A program made the position numbers and the translations under genes. Below are positions 22,872 to 33,556 of a stretch of 64,000 bases of DNA, piece by piece. Within the stretch, counting starts at the first letter, position 1, and each line of letters starts with the position of its first letter. Source of the stretch: Leptobrachium leishanense (taxonomy: Eukaryota > Chordata > Amphibia > Anura > Megophryidae); NCBI GenBank assembly GCA_009667805.1, contig CM019068.1, positions 8,992,182-9,056,181 of the forward strand, in the 5' to 3' direction. The notes below the pieces were generated by a model, which had not been told where the DNA came from, did no database searches, and saw only the letters and a program-made list of their open reading frames with translations.

Positions 22872-24365
22872 ATGGCTCTGGCTGCTCAGCGGGAGGATGT
22901 TGCTCTGCTCCTCGCCCGATTGCAGGACTATGCTGCTGGCTCCGGTTTGACTTTGGCAGACTTGTTGCGCTCTGCTGAGCCGGTGGGTCGCGATTCCCCT
23001 GCGGAGGAGGAGGAGGTGGGCCCCCGGGGCTGGAGGAGGGAGCGTACTGTTACCTTCCCTAGGCTGCTTGGTCCTGGTTCCCCTGGTTCCGCTCCGGCGC
23101 TTTCTGTTCCTGCGCAGGCTGGCCGGGCTTCCCCTGTGGCGAGCGGCTCTGTTGCTAGCCGTTGCGCGTCCGAGACGCCGTGCAGCCGCCTACAGGGCTG
23201 TTTCTCCCTCTGTGGCTCCTGTTCCGCCTGCTCCTGTGCGTGTGGGAGGTCGGGCTGGGATTTCGAGCAGCCCGCGGGCTCCTGCAGCTGTGGCCCCTCG
23301 GTCTGCCGCCCCTCGCTCTTGTGCCGCCGGCTCCGCCCCCCGGGGCTCCCGCTCGCGTCGAGGTGGGGGCACGTCTCGTGGACGCCTGGCTGCCCTTCCG
23401 CGAGTTGGAGGATCCAGTTTTCCGGTTGCCCTTGGTGCTCCGCTCCAGGGAGCTTTTCCTCTGCCAGATTCCGTGACTGCCGGCTCGTCTGCTTCTGGGG
23501 AGCGAGCTGTTCGCTTGCCTACTGCTGGCTGCCTGGTTGTGGGGTCGGCCCCATCTGGTGGCGCCCCCGCGTCTGCTCGTCGGGAGCCTCACCGGGTGGC
23601 TGTTCCTGGTCTCGTGGATGATGTTCGCCCAGCTGTGCCTTTCCGCAGTGTGGTCCCTGATGCGGCTGCCGACCGGTCCCAGCGCCTGGTGGATCCTTCC
23701 CCTCTGCTGTCCGCCCGTGAGTATGATTTGCTACCTGCTGCTGAGCGTGCGGCTGGGGTCGGCAGGGGGCCGCTGGCGGCATTCCCTGGGGGTGCTGGAC
23801 CCTGAGGATTTGGTGTCCTCACTGATGTCTGCTCTTCAGCAGTGGCAGCGCGTGTCGTGTCTGGAGTCCTGTGCGCCCGTGCCGGCTGGTCCTGCTCCTC
23901 GTGGTTTGGTGGTACTGGTGCCGGCCGGTGGGGAGCTGCCTACTGCCAGTGTTTCCTCTGCTCCTGTGGCTGGTGGGGTCTCGGGTCCAGTCTCTGCGGT
24001 TCCGCAGCCTTCTGGGTATGCGTTGTCTCCGCTGGGTATGCAACTTTATGCTGATGTCAAGGAAAAGATTTGGAGAGGCGAATACGTGGACGTTCTTTCT
24101 TTGGTATCGTGGATAGGGAGACGGTCGACCGTGCTAGGCGTTCTGAGTTGGACGCGGACAAGGAGAAGGACAAGACTCCGGTTCGGAGTTTGCCCGTACG
24201 TTTGGGAACTGGCTTCAGGGCTTTCTGGCTTTTAGCGCTGTTCTCTGTGAGCGTTATCCGGAACATTGTGTTGCTCTGTTCTCCTATCTGGACCTTATTT
24301 GGGGGGCGTACAAGGTTTATGGGGGTCAGTGTTGGTTCCGGTATGACCTACAATTCCGGCAAAAA
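22872..24365 (+). pseudogene. gag: DIRS gag-like region, frameshifted
   Basis: The ATG at 22872 opens MALAAQREDVALLLARLQDY and a Pro/Arg-rich acidic stretch. The open reading then jumps among three frames (about 23070-23800, 23540-24235, 24070-24360), indicating indels. The most conserved part is the stretch around 24070-24360 (REFDADKEK-like charged helix, then YGGQCWFRYDLQFRQKM-type sequence in another frame). Function is assigned by position upstream of the DIRS RT and by general similarity to DIRS gag. The exact product cannot be stated. Confidence 0.5.
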
Positions 24366-26267
24366 ATGGCTGTCCGTCCTACCATGCGTTTTGATGAGCA
24401 GGATGCTAACCTTTTGGTTGTTATTAATGACGCCTGCTCGTCCCGGTGGTTTCTCCCTTTCTCGGATCCGCTGGCGGTGCTTCCCCTGGTACGTCGGCGG
24501 CTACCCGGAGGGGGTTTTGCTGGGTGTACAATGAGTCGCACTGTCGTTGGGCGAGTTCGTGCCGGTTCCGGCATGAGTGTTCTCAATGTGGGGGTGTGCA
24601 TCCCGCCTTTCGGTGCCTGCGAAGAGGTCGGGGGTCTTTGGGACGGGGGACGGTTCGGGAAGGTTCGGGTGTCAGGACTTACCCCGGTGAACGTTTTAAG
24701 GATGCTCCCGTGGCTCGAATGTTACCCCAATGAGAGGGCGGCTCGGGTTTTGGTGGATGGTTTTTCCGTGGGTTTTTGTATTCCCTTCGTTCCTTCTGCC
24801 TTTCCTGTCTTTGCCTCTAATTTGGTGTCCGCACGTCAGCATGAGGCGGTGATTGCTGATAAATTGGTGATGGAGGTGCGCATGGGACGGATGGTGTGTC
24901 CGTTCGATGGGTTGCCCTTTCCCAATTTGCGGGTTTCCCCGTTGGGTGTGGTTCCCAAGAAAGAGCCGGGCGCCTTTCGGATGATCCACCATTTGTCCTA
25001 TCCTGCGGGATCATCGGTTAACGATGGCAATGGTCCTGAGGACTGTAGGGTGCGTTACTCGTATTTTGATGAGGCTCTGGTGTTGGTTAGGGAAGCGGGC
25101 CCGGGCTGTTTGCTAGCTAAGGCGGATGTGGAGTCTGCGTTTCGACTTTTGCCGATTCATCCGGACTGTTTTCACTTGTTGGGCTGCGCTTTTCAACATC
25201 AGTTTTATTTTGATAGATGCCTTCCTATGGGGTGTTCTATTTCTTGTTATTATTTTGAGTTGTTTGCCACGTTTTTGGAGTGGGTGGTTTGTGAGCAGGC
25301 GGGGATGTCCTCCGTCTTTCATTATTTGGACGACTTTCTTTTTGTGGGGCCAGCCAAGTCTTCTGTTTGTGGGGACTTGCTCCGGCACTTCTGGGACGTG
25401 GCTGCTAAGTTTGGGGTGCCGCTGGCAAAGGACAAGACGGAGGGTCCTTGACAGCGTTTGTTCTTTCTGGGCATTGAAATTGATTCGGTGGCTCGGGTTT
25501 TTTGGCTGCCTCAGGGTAAGATTGCTGCCTTGGAAACGATCTTGGCGTGGGCTTTGTCGTCCCCCAAGCTTTGTCTCCGCGAGCTTCAATCTTTGCTTGG
25601 CCATTTGGCTTTTGCTTGTCGGGTCATTCCGATGGGGCGCGTATTTTGCAGGAGGCTGTCTCTGGCCACTGTGGGGATTAAAGCGCAACATCATTTTGTC
25701 CGGTTGCGTCAGTCCTTGAAGGCTGATTTCTTGGTATGGCAGTCCTTTCTGGGTAGTTACAATGGCTGTACGTATTGGCAGGAGGCTGCTGTGGATAATG
25801 CTGCCTTGGATCTGTTTATGGATGCTGCGGGTGTGTCTGGCTTCGGGGCGTACTTCCAAGGTCATTGGTGTGCGGAGGCATGGCCTGCTTCTTGGTCTGC
25901 TTCTGACTTGCTGACTAACATGACCTTTTTGGAGTTGTTTCCCATTGTTACGGCACTGGAACTGTGGTGGGAGAGTCTCGCTAATAAGAGGGTGATCTTT
26001 TGGACTGATAATTTGAGCGTCGTTCATGTGTTGACCTGTTCTTCTTCTAGTTCCTTGCCCGTCCTTTCCCTGTTGCGTCATTTGGTTTTGCGTTGTCTGG
26101 AACATAATATTTGGTTTAAGGCGCGGCACGTGCCGGGTGTGGCTAATACGATTGCTGACTCTCTCTCCCGGTTCCAGTGGAGCCGTTTTTGGCAGGTGGC
26201 ACCGGGGGCGGATCGGAGGGGTGCTCCCTTTCCTCGCTGGTTGTGGACCCTGGCTCTGGAGGACTGA
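24366..26267 (+). pseudogene. pol: DIRS reverse transcriptase and RNase H, one in-frame stop
   Basis: The RT shows VVPKKEPGAFRMIHHLSYP, then AKADVESAFRLLPIH (first catalytic Asp), PMGCSISCYYFE and YLDDFLFVG (second and third Asp) with the DIRS-specific spacing. A single in-frame TGA at 25449-25451 separates it from the continuation FFLGIEIDS. RNase H follows: LFMDAAGVSGFGAYF, FLELFPIVTALELW, FWTDNLSVVHVL and the HVPGVANTIADSLSR ending. The first ~70 residues include gag-end sequence in overlapping frames, with a Cys/His cluster (CRFRHECSQCGGVHPAFRC at about 24555-24615 in another frame) resembling the zinc motif of DIRS gag. Apart from the stop, the frame is open for about 630 codons. Confidence 0.85.
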
Positions 26268-27139
26268 TTCGGCATTTCTTCCGCTCCTTGGCTGATTCCA
26301 CGTGGAGTTCGTATGTTCAGGTGTGGCAGGCTTGGGCAGCGGTAGCTCAGGCTGGGCAGGGATGGCGGGAGTCGTCGGCTCGTCGCCACACTAAATGGTC
26401 ATTCTTGTCTGCACTGGAGCGTGCTGGGCGTTCCTCGGCTTCTGCTTCTCGCGCTCTCCCAGCTCTTTCTTTGCTATGTCAGCTTTTGGGTTGGGATGAT
26501 TTTTCGAGGGATCCATTGCTGCACCAGGTGGTGGCTGGTTGGCGGCGGGTTTCGGTTCCGGATCGCCGTCAGCCTTTGTCCTTTTCATTGTTCCAGGAGA
26601 TTTTGTTGGTTTTGGGGTCCATTTGCCTTGATGACTTTGAGGTCCTTTTGTTTCGCGTGGCCTTTTCTTTTGTTTTTTTCGGTGTTTGTGGGTTGGAGAA
26701 CTGGTGTCCCGTAGTGCTCGCTTTACTTCTGGGCTGCACGCCTGTCACGTGGTGGTTGGTGTTGGTCGGGTGCGTCTCTTTATTCCCCATTCTAAAACTG
26801 ATCAGGTGGGTAGGGGCGTTTTTGTGACTTTATTGGGTATTGGGGGGCTTGCTGTCCCTACGCGCTGGCGCGGGAGTTTTTGTCTCGGAGGCCGGTGTTT
26901 GGTGCCCCTTTTTTGGTGCATGCGTTGGGTAGTCCTCTTACACGTTATCAGTTTTCCTCGGTTTTCCGTCGTTGCATCTCTAGTTTGGGTTTGTGTCCTC
27001 GAGATTTCACGCCGCATTCTTTTCGGATTGGGGCGGCCACTGAGGCGGTGGCGGCAGGGGCCTCGGGGCCCGTGCTGCAGCGTTTGGGGAGGTGGTCTTC
27101 CGGTCGTTATCGACTTTGTGTTCGTCCACACTTATTGTG
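26177..27139 (+). pseudogene. DIRS tyrosine recombinase, frameshifted
   Basis: It overlaps the RNase H end in another frame. The N-terminal SAM-like part reads FFRSLADSTWSSYVQVWQAW and LLHQVVAGWRRV. After a frameshift near 26690 the catalytic part continues (GELVSRSARFTSG, PHSKTDQVGRG with the Lys), and after another near 26870 it gives YQFSSVFRRC, PHSFRIGAATEA (H-x-x-R box) and GRWSSGRYRLCVRP with the nucleophilic Tyr. At least two indels break it. In an intact element it would integrate the circular cDNA in place of a DDE integrase. Confidence 0.8.
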
Positions 27140-27151
27140 AATTTTCTTTCA

Positions 27152-27705
27152 GGTCCGTCCCGATTGGTTTGGATTGTGGGACATTCCTTCATTTGCTGGG
27201 CGGCTCATCGGGCGGAGCGATGATCTGGGATTTCCGGCAGAGGTAGTACGAGTCCGATGGTTGGGCATTCCGGGCTTGCGGTGGACTAATATTTATAGGG
27301 AATGTTGTTTGTTGTCTAAGGGGTCGCGGGACTCTCCGATACTCATCATTCACGCGGGGGGTAATGACTTGGGTCGGATTCGGACAGGATCTGGCCCGAT
27401 GTTTCGCTCTGTTTAAATCTGTTTCCTTGGTTTGGTCCGAGATCGTTTCTAGGCCGGCTTGGGATGTTTGGGCGTCCCCTAAAGCTTTTGAACGGGCGCA
27501 AACTTAATCGGGAGGTGTCTAGGTTTCTCGCTACTCTTGGGGGTCTGTCCATTCGTCACCGGGAATTGGAGGGGGATAACAGGGCTTTGATGCGATCGGA
27601 TGGGGTCCACTTGTCAGATATTGGGTTGGATATTTTTTTGGAGGGTTTGAGAGATGGAGTGGAGGCGGCGCTGGCTGCGGGGGGGGGGCGCAGGGGCAAT
27701 AGTTA
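27152..27705 (+). pseudogene. SGNH/GDSL-hydrolase-like frame of the DIRS element
   Basis: Directly after the recombinase stop there is a pyrimidine tract ending TTTTCTTTCAG, a good splice acceptor, then a frame with WIVGHSFICWA (block I, GHS instead of GDS), GFPAEVVRVRWLG, LIIHAGGNDLG (block III, GGND) and RSDGVHLSDIGLD (block V, Asp-x-x-His). These are the Ser, Asn and Asp-His blocks of SGNH esterases. A stop at 27221-27223 and changes of frame near 27200-27225 and 27416-27460 break it. Such domains have been reported in some tyrosine-recombinase retrotransposons; their role is not established. Confidence 0.72.
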
Positions 27706-28089
27706 AGTTCATTGCCCCTTGGCGGTGGCGGTATCCCTGGCCAGCGAAGAAGTTATTGGGTAAGCCGCCGAATAAGGTGGGCTCTGGGAGAGACGTGCTC
27801 TGTTCCTGGTAAGTCAGGCTGAGCAACGAGCTCTGGGTTAAGTGGTAACGGCCTGCCGCAGGTTCGGTTGCGGTAGGGTCTGATCGAATTGTGTGCTGTT
27901 GGATTAAGGAATGTTGTATAAATCAAATAAAGCTGTGGCCTATGCCCTTTTCCAAATATACCGTGGTCTGTGTGTTATTCCAGGGCATAGGCATAGAGGA
28001 TCCAGGTATAAGCAGTCATGTGTTTTATAATGAGGTTTTAGTTGTAATCTAGTTACAGTTTATGAAAGTGGCCGTGTCCCTTTAATACA

Positions 28090-29110
28090 TAGTATTCAGT
28101 TCACTGTTAAACTTACACATAGATTTCGCTGACATAACACGAGTAAAATCATATAAAATATTTTACGTTTTATCACAGCCATTTTTTTTTTAAAACCATG
28201 TATATTGATTTTGAATCCTCACGGTGCAATCAGCGTCACCAAACGCCCGGCTAATGGCGGTGCGTCTGAGCATTGCTGGAAGAAGCTGCTTTCACGTTAA
28301 GTAACGATTTTATCATTGATTTGTCGCTTCTCTTAAAGAATCTATCTCCGTTACAGCATTTGATTAACCACTTGCTGTCTGCTCTCTGATTGACAAAATA
28401 TAATCACCTTTCATGCTCTTTGGAGTGTGACAAGAATGATCCTCTCACTCTGTGATTGGTGCAAAGGAGCAGATCCAGTGTAGGAAACCGACCTATGAGC
28501 CAATCAGACACATATAAAATGCAATCACAAAATCGTATGTAAAGTGTTTGATTAAAAAGGCCTAAAAATCCATGTTCAAAGATACACAACACCTCTGATC
28601 CCACACTGCACCCCTAATGCAGCCGCAATAAACTGTCCTGAAGCTGCGCCATGCGCCTGTGTTTGCTCACAGTAAACATTGTTACCAAACAAAAGTAGCA
28701 AAATAAATAAGTTGTGTTTGTTATTGCAGAAGCCACTTGCAGATCCCAGCAATTCAAAGAATTGCATCCCAGAGCTCCTGTGCCACATTCCCCATATATA
28801 AATAAATAAGGGGACGCAGAGCCGCACTTCCTGCATTTTGTTCTGCGAGTTCATGTGAAATGCGTCAGGGCAGACCAGCTGGTTGGTTTTTTGCTTCCCA
28901 GCCTCAATAAAGGTTTCTTTTAGGAGGAAAATAAGACTCTGTGTCAACAATTAATGTAATTTCACCCCTAATGTCCTGCTGAGCCCCGGTACACCGACTC
29001 GCACTCTGATTGGCTGTGTGCAGATCATTGGCAGCTTCTGTTTTAGAATCTTTGTAATGGTTGAAATAAATAATGTTTTTGATTCCTGGTAAGTTTTTTG
29101 AATTAGGGCG
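28090..29110. other. No recognised feature
   Basis: Unique-looking AT-rich DNA; short open frames on the minus strand have no domain. A CCCTTTAA at about 28080-28087 resembles a T2-type end. Confidence 0.5.
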
Positions 29111-29319
29111 TGTCTTCTTATAACTATAATCAGAGCCAGTTGGGGCCATGGCTTCAGACGGCACTTTGCCAGGGGTGGCATTTAGCCTCCCTGAATGGTT
29201 GCAGCAAGGAGCGGTTTCTGGGGCCTTGGCTAGTCTTGTTCAGAAAGTGTGTGACTGTGTGTGGTTATATGTATGTGCAACTGTGTAGCGAGGTATGTGC
29301 ATGTGTGGGCTCTGTGACA

Positions 29320-30215
29320 CTCATACAAACGGCACATTACTGTATCACAGAGCTCCACAACAATAAAACTTACAAAGTAATGTGTGATGTGTATGAGGTG
29401 TGCGTTTTATTGCTGTGGAGCTCTGTGATGTGGTCATACACACCGCACATTACAGTGAGTTTTATTGCTGTGGAGCTCTGTGATACGCTTATACACACTG
29501 CACATTACTGTAACTTTTATTGCTGTGGAGCTCTGTGATACACTCATACACACTGCACATTACTGTGAGTTTTATTGCTGTGGATTCTGTGATACGGTCA
29601 TACACAGTGCACATTACTGTGAGTTTTATTGCTGTAGAGCTCTGTGATATGCTCATACACACCGCACATTAGAGTGATTTTTATTGCTGTGGAGCTCTGT
29701 GATACGCTCATACACACTGCACATTACTGTGATTTTTATTGCTGTGGAGCTCTGTGATACGCTCATACACACTGCACATTACTGTGATTTTTATTGCTGT
29801 GGAGCTCTGTGATACGCTCATACACACTGCACATTACTGTGAGGTTTATTGCTGTGGAGCTCTGTGATACGCTCATACACACTGCACATTACTGTGATTT
29901 TTATTGCTGTGGAGCTCTGTGATACGCTCATACAGACTGCACATTACTGTGAGTTTTATTGCTGTAGAGCTCTGTGATATGCTCATACACACCGCACATT
30001 ACTGTGATTTTTATTGCTGTGGAGCTCTGTGATACGCTCATACACACTGCACATTACTGTGAGTTTTATTGCTGTGGAGCTCTGTGATACGCTCATACAC
30101 ACTGCACATTACTGTGAGCTTTACTGCTGTGGAGCTCTGTGATACGCTCATACACACCGCACATTATTGTGAATTTTATTGCTGTGGAGCTCTGTGATGC
30201 GCTCATACACACTGC
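29320..30215. repeat. 55-bp satellite with TTTATT in every unit
   Basis: About 16 units of 55 bp: GATACGCTCATACACACTGC, ACATTACTGTGA, then TTTTTATTGCTGTGGAGCTC. Read on the minus strand each unit contains CAGCAATAAAA, that is, a canonical AATAAA. Units alternate between GTGAGTTTTATT and GTGATTTTTATT forms. The same unit appears at 4715-4795 and in the hAT element at 30760-42170. Confidence 0.95.
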
Positions 30216-30751
30216 GTGTTTATTTATTGTTTTGTTTTTTGGGGGCAGCATTTAATCCTAGGACCCAGGCCGCACAGTTTCTTGGGCCGGCCCTGACTCT
30301 AATAGAGTTTTAGGAGCAATTGTGCTACTTTTTGCAGCACATCTCATTCCTTCCTGTACGGGCGCCATGTGCAGGGATTGAGGTCGGCTTTATGTAGCGT
30401 TTGCCTGATCCACAGAACAAGATACAGGCATTTGTGTTGTGTTTTTTTCATTTCTTTCCCCCCAGTGATTTAATAAAGCGCGCATGAATGAATAAACAGC
30501 CGTCCTGTTTGGCAGTAAATTGATTTCACTGTTAAAGTATGTTGTTTTAGAAGGTATTAACATGTCCTACATGGAGACGCTATCAAATATTCATTCCTCA
30601 CCGCGGTTACTCTTGAGCGAGCGCATAAAGGCCTTTTATTCTAGAGCGTCGCGTTGGAAACACCTGAACAGTAAATACACAAAAGGAATCCTTAAATATG
30701 CAAGAAAAAAAACTTTAAGAGGTATTTATTTATAGAAAAACATACATGTTT
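30216..30751. other. Possible hAT-end remnant, otherwise no feature
   Basis: GGGCCGGCCCTG near 30280-30292 resembles a hAT-type terminus (compare CCGGCCCTG at 43510-43518), but no partner end with a target duplication was found. The rest is unremarkable. Confidence 0.3.
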
Positions 30752-31079
30752 ATATATGGCAGTGGTGTATTTAGGTTTTGTGATGCCCTAGGCCTGACTA
30801 AACTCGTGCACCACCCCAATTTAAATTTGAGGCACCCCTTCCTGTCAAGGGCACACCTCTTCCTGGTTAATCCCCACCCTTCATGTTTAAGCTCCACCTT
30901 TTCCTCTTAGAGCTCCGCCTTTTCCTCTCTTTATATTAAAAGTGGATACCAAGTGCCTACTTGTATATTTTGTATACCATTTCAAATGTATCTAATGAGA
31001 TAAAGAGAATTATGAAATGTTTAAATTCAAGCATTTTTACAAAGAACAACCACGCATGTCAAGTATACTGGATCACAGC

Positions 31080-31294
31080 CGCTCTAATTGGTTGAACAAT
31101 AAAATCCACAGAAACTTGCACTGCATATGAGAGTATCACAGAGCTGCACAGCAATAAAACCCACAGAAATGGGTACTGTGTATGAGCATATCACAGAACT
31201 GCACAGCAATAAAACTCACAGTAATATGCAGTGTGTATCACAGAATCCACAGCAATAAAACTCCCAGCAATGCAATGTGCGGTGTGTATGAGTG
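31080..31294. repeat. 55-bp-type satellite, left of Gypsy
   Basis: Units with CACAGCAATAAAAC and GTGTATGAGCATATCACAGA, the reverse complement of the 29.3-kb array. It is split by the Gypsy element and resumes at 41069. Confidence 0.88.
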
Positions 31295-32339
31295 TGTAGC
31301 GCTCACTACCGGAGGAGCCGCTGAAATTGAACCACGGGTCAGTCTCCCCGCACTAAGGAATAAATATACTCCGGCACCGTTGTGGATTTTAGAAATTATA
31401 TAGTTTACTAGAATGAATGGCATATAATAGATAACACGGTGTTCGTAGATATATTTACAGTATTTCGTATTTCGGGAAACGCGCAGCGGAAAAAGAAATA
31501 CGAGGCTTCGTATTTCGGGAAAACACGCATCGGAACAGAAAATATAATGCTTCGAAATTCGAGAGACGCGTATCGGGAAAAGAAATAAGAAACTAATCTT
31601 TAATCCCTTTCGGAGATTAGGAAGTGAGTCCCGCACAGGTTAAGTCCCGGAATGTAAATGTGTGTGTGTATTGTGGTACCCGGGTACTATTCAACTGGCC
31701 AGTGAATTGCTTAAAAGGTGTCTTCGACTAGTCAAGTTGGGGCCCTGTGGGTTTTAGAAACAACAGCAGCGTGCTTTCGTTAATCACCAACGGCCTTGGA
31801 GGCCTCTCACCCATCCGCCAGATTCTTAAGGCTTCGCTGACCCAGGACATCTCTCCGCTCGATTTTGACTGGGGTGCCGGCTACTGGATCCGTTGTCTGG
31901 CTCTCTCTGCTCCGGCCGTGACTTGTCCACCTTACCACCTGCTCTCCCAATCCGATCGACCTGCGGTACGCCTAACGCGGGGTCCTCCGGCTTCCTCAAT
32001 AGCAGCTTGGGTAAGATGATGGATCGCTGGGTCTCCCTCTTGTAAGGCTGAACAACCCGATCTGGGACTCTGATAGGCCGCACCTGCGCTCCGGCCTAGT
32101 CACTCTTGCGTTCTCCAGCACTGCGTCTTGTCTCACTCACTCCCTGGCGCGCTCTGCCAGCTATCTCCACGAGGCTCAGGATGTAACGCTGTCTGTCCCA
32201 CCCCCTTCCTGTGTCCGCCCGCAAAGCATGCCGGGAAATGTAGTCTCAATGCAAAGTTCAGTGTCTCTCATCACGCTTGTCTCCCTCCGGTGGCCAAAAA
32301 TAGGTACTGCCACGACAAGGATTTAAACACAGCGCTACA
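31295..32339 (-). repeat. 3' LTR of the Gypsy element
   Basis: 1045 bp, TG...CA bounded, near-identical to 40024-41068 with scattered substitutions (for example CACTACCGG against CACTCCCGG near the end). It lies downstream of the minus-strand genes. Confidence 0.95.
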
Positions 32340-32352
32340 CTCTCCCCCTCCT
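32340..32352 (-). other. Polypurine tract
   Basis: On the minus strand AGGAGGGGGAGAG sits directly against the 3' LTR, the expected place of plus-strand priming. Confidence 0.85.
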
Positions 32353-32576
32353 AGAACTCTTGGGTCTCTCCAAGGAGGTACAACAGTTGCATTACAATTC
32401 AACACAGTTTAGATAACATATACAGGTTCAGCAGCAAACATACAGTGGGTTAGATACACTTCTTCAAGTTGACTCATGCTTTGGGCTACCTCAGCTAACA
32501 TAGTAGACACTTCGGGCAACCTTCGCACTGTGGTGACGGCCTCTTCAGTGCTATGTCCTGGTGAGTCGTAGGTGAG

Positions 32577-33556
32577 TCACTGGGGCGGTCGAACAGAGCG
32601 TTTTGGTTCTGGATCAATCAGTTCCTCTTCAGGTGGAAGTACTATAGGTGCTGGCTCAGTCCTTCTTTCTGCCACTGGAGCAGACATCTCTTCGGAGTAT
32701 GATCCCTCCAGTGAAGGCATAGAACTGTAGTCATAAGATTCGGCTTCAGGAGCTATAGGGATTCCAACAGTCTCAGGAACTTCTAGCTGAAATTCAAGAG
32801 CTTCAGGGATTTCTAACTGAAATTCAGGAGCTTCAGGCCTCAAATTACTTTCCCACCGTTCAGGAACTGAGACAACCTCTTCAGGCTCCAGTGAACGCAT
32901 CCAGTCCAGACAAAAACTCTCTTCCTCACTGTCCCTTTCGCTCTCTTCGACAACCCGGGTCTGCTGAGACCGAGTAACAGGAGGCAAACGTGGAGCAGGC
33001 GGATTCGGCAGAGAAAGTTCGTCCCCAACTGGTATCCTCACAGCCTCTCTCAAAGGTAACAAATGATTCCGGTGCCAGTTCTTAAGAGGCCCAGCCTTCC
33101 CATCCGGCCGGATTTGATACACCGGCAGACCCGGCAGTTGCTTGCAGACAATGTATACTTGAGAACTCCATCTATCCGCCAACTTTTGCCTCGCAGCAGC
33201 ACCCAAGTTCTTCAACAAAACCCTATCACCGGGTTGCAGATCTTGTATCCGAACTTTTAAGTCATAGTTCCTTTTGTTCCTCTGCTCCCTGTTTCCTGAG
33301 GTCAAACGGGCCTGTTCAAACGCAGAGGCCAGGTTCTTTCGAAGTCGATCCACGTAATTTCTATGGGAAGCTACCGACGTCTGTCTAAAGATAACCCAAA
33401 CGCCAAATCAACTGGCAGTCGAGCTTCTCTTCCGAACATAAGACGGTACAGTGAGTATCCAGTGGCATCACTCTCCGTACTGTTATATGCATGCACCAGA
33501 GTAGCTATATGGCGACTCCAACTCTGCTTCTCTATGTTTGACAATGTACCCAGCAA
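32577..33556 (-). pseudogene. pol: Gypsy integrase C-terminal part with acidic tail
   Basis: Two frames joined by an indel near 33360: first LLGTLSNIEKQSWSRHIATL, AYNSTESDATGYSLYRLMFGR, then LRKNLASAFEQARL, LQPGDRVLLKN and KLADRWSSQVYIV, the usual C-terminal integrase region with a GPY/F-like segment. It continues with an unusual ~130-residue Glu/Pro-rich tail containing repeats of the type PEFQLEIPEALEFQLEVPE. It is separated from the catalytic core by the LINE insertion. Confidence 0.85.

Larger units (their letters stand above)
22700..28010 (+). mobile_element. DIRS-type tyrosine-recombinase retrotransposon, decayed
   Basis: Gene order is gag-like, RT, RNase H, tyrosine recombinase, then an SGNH hydrolase-like frame, all on the plus strand, and no integrase. 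This order with a recombinase defines DIRS elements. The body is GC- and GT-rich unlike its surroundings. The ends are approximate: inverted or split terminal repeats were not resolved by eye. GTGTTTTATAA occurs just outside both sides (about 22600 and 28020). A poly(A) signal AATAAA is at 27926-27931. Several frameshifts and nonsense codons show that it is inactive. Confidence 0.85.

Noticed and set aside
22700..28010. LTR retrotransposon interpretation of the RT at 24.4-26.3 kb
   Set aside because: No LTRs, protease or DDE integrase; the downstream tyrosine-recombinase motifs fit DIRS.
28404..29181. Short minus-strand frames as a possible host gene
   Set aside because: Each is 66-124 codons, without domain, shared frame or splice support.
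29320..30215. CRISPR-like regular array
   Set aside because: Units are contiguous with no unique spacers, and the context is eukaryotic; this is a satellite. The same applies to 44230-44840.
30216..30300. Complete hAT element around 29.2-30.3 kb
   Set aside because: Only one terminus-like sequence (GGCCGGCCCTG) is seen; no partner end with an 8-bp duplication was found.
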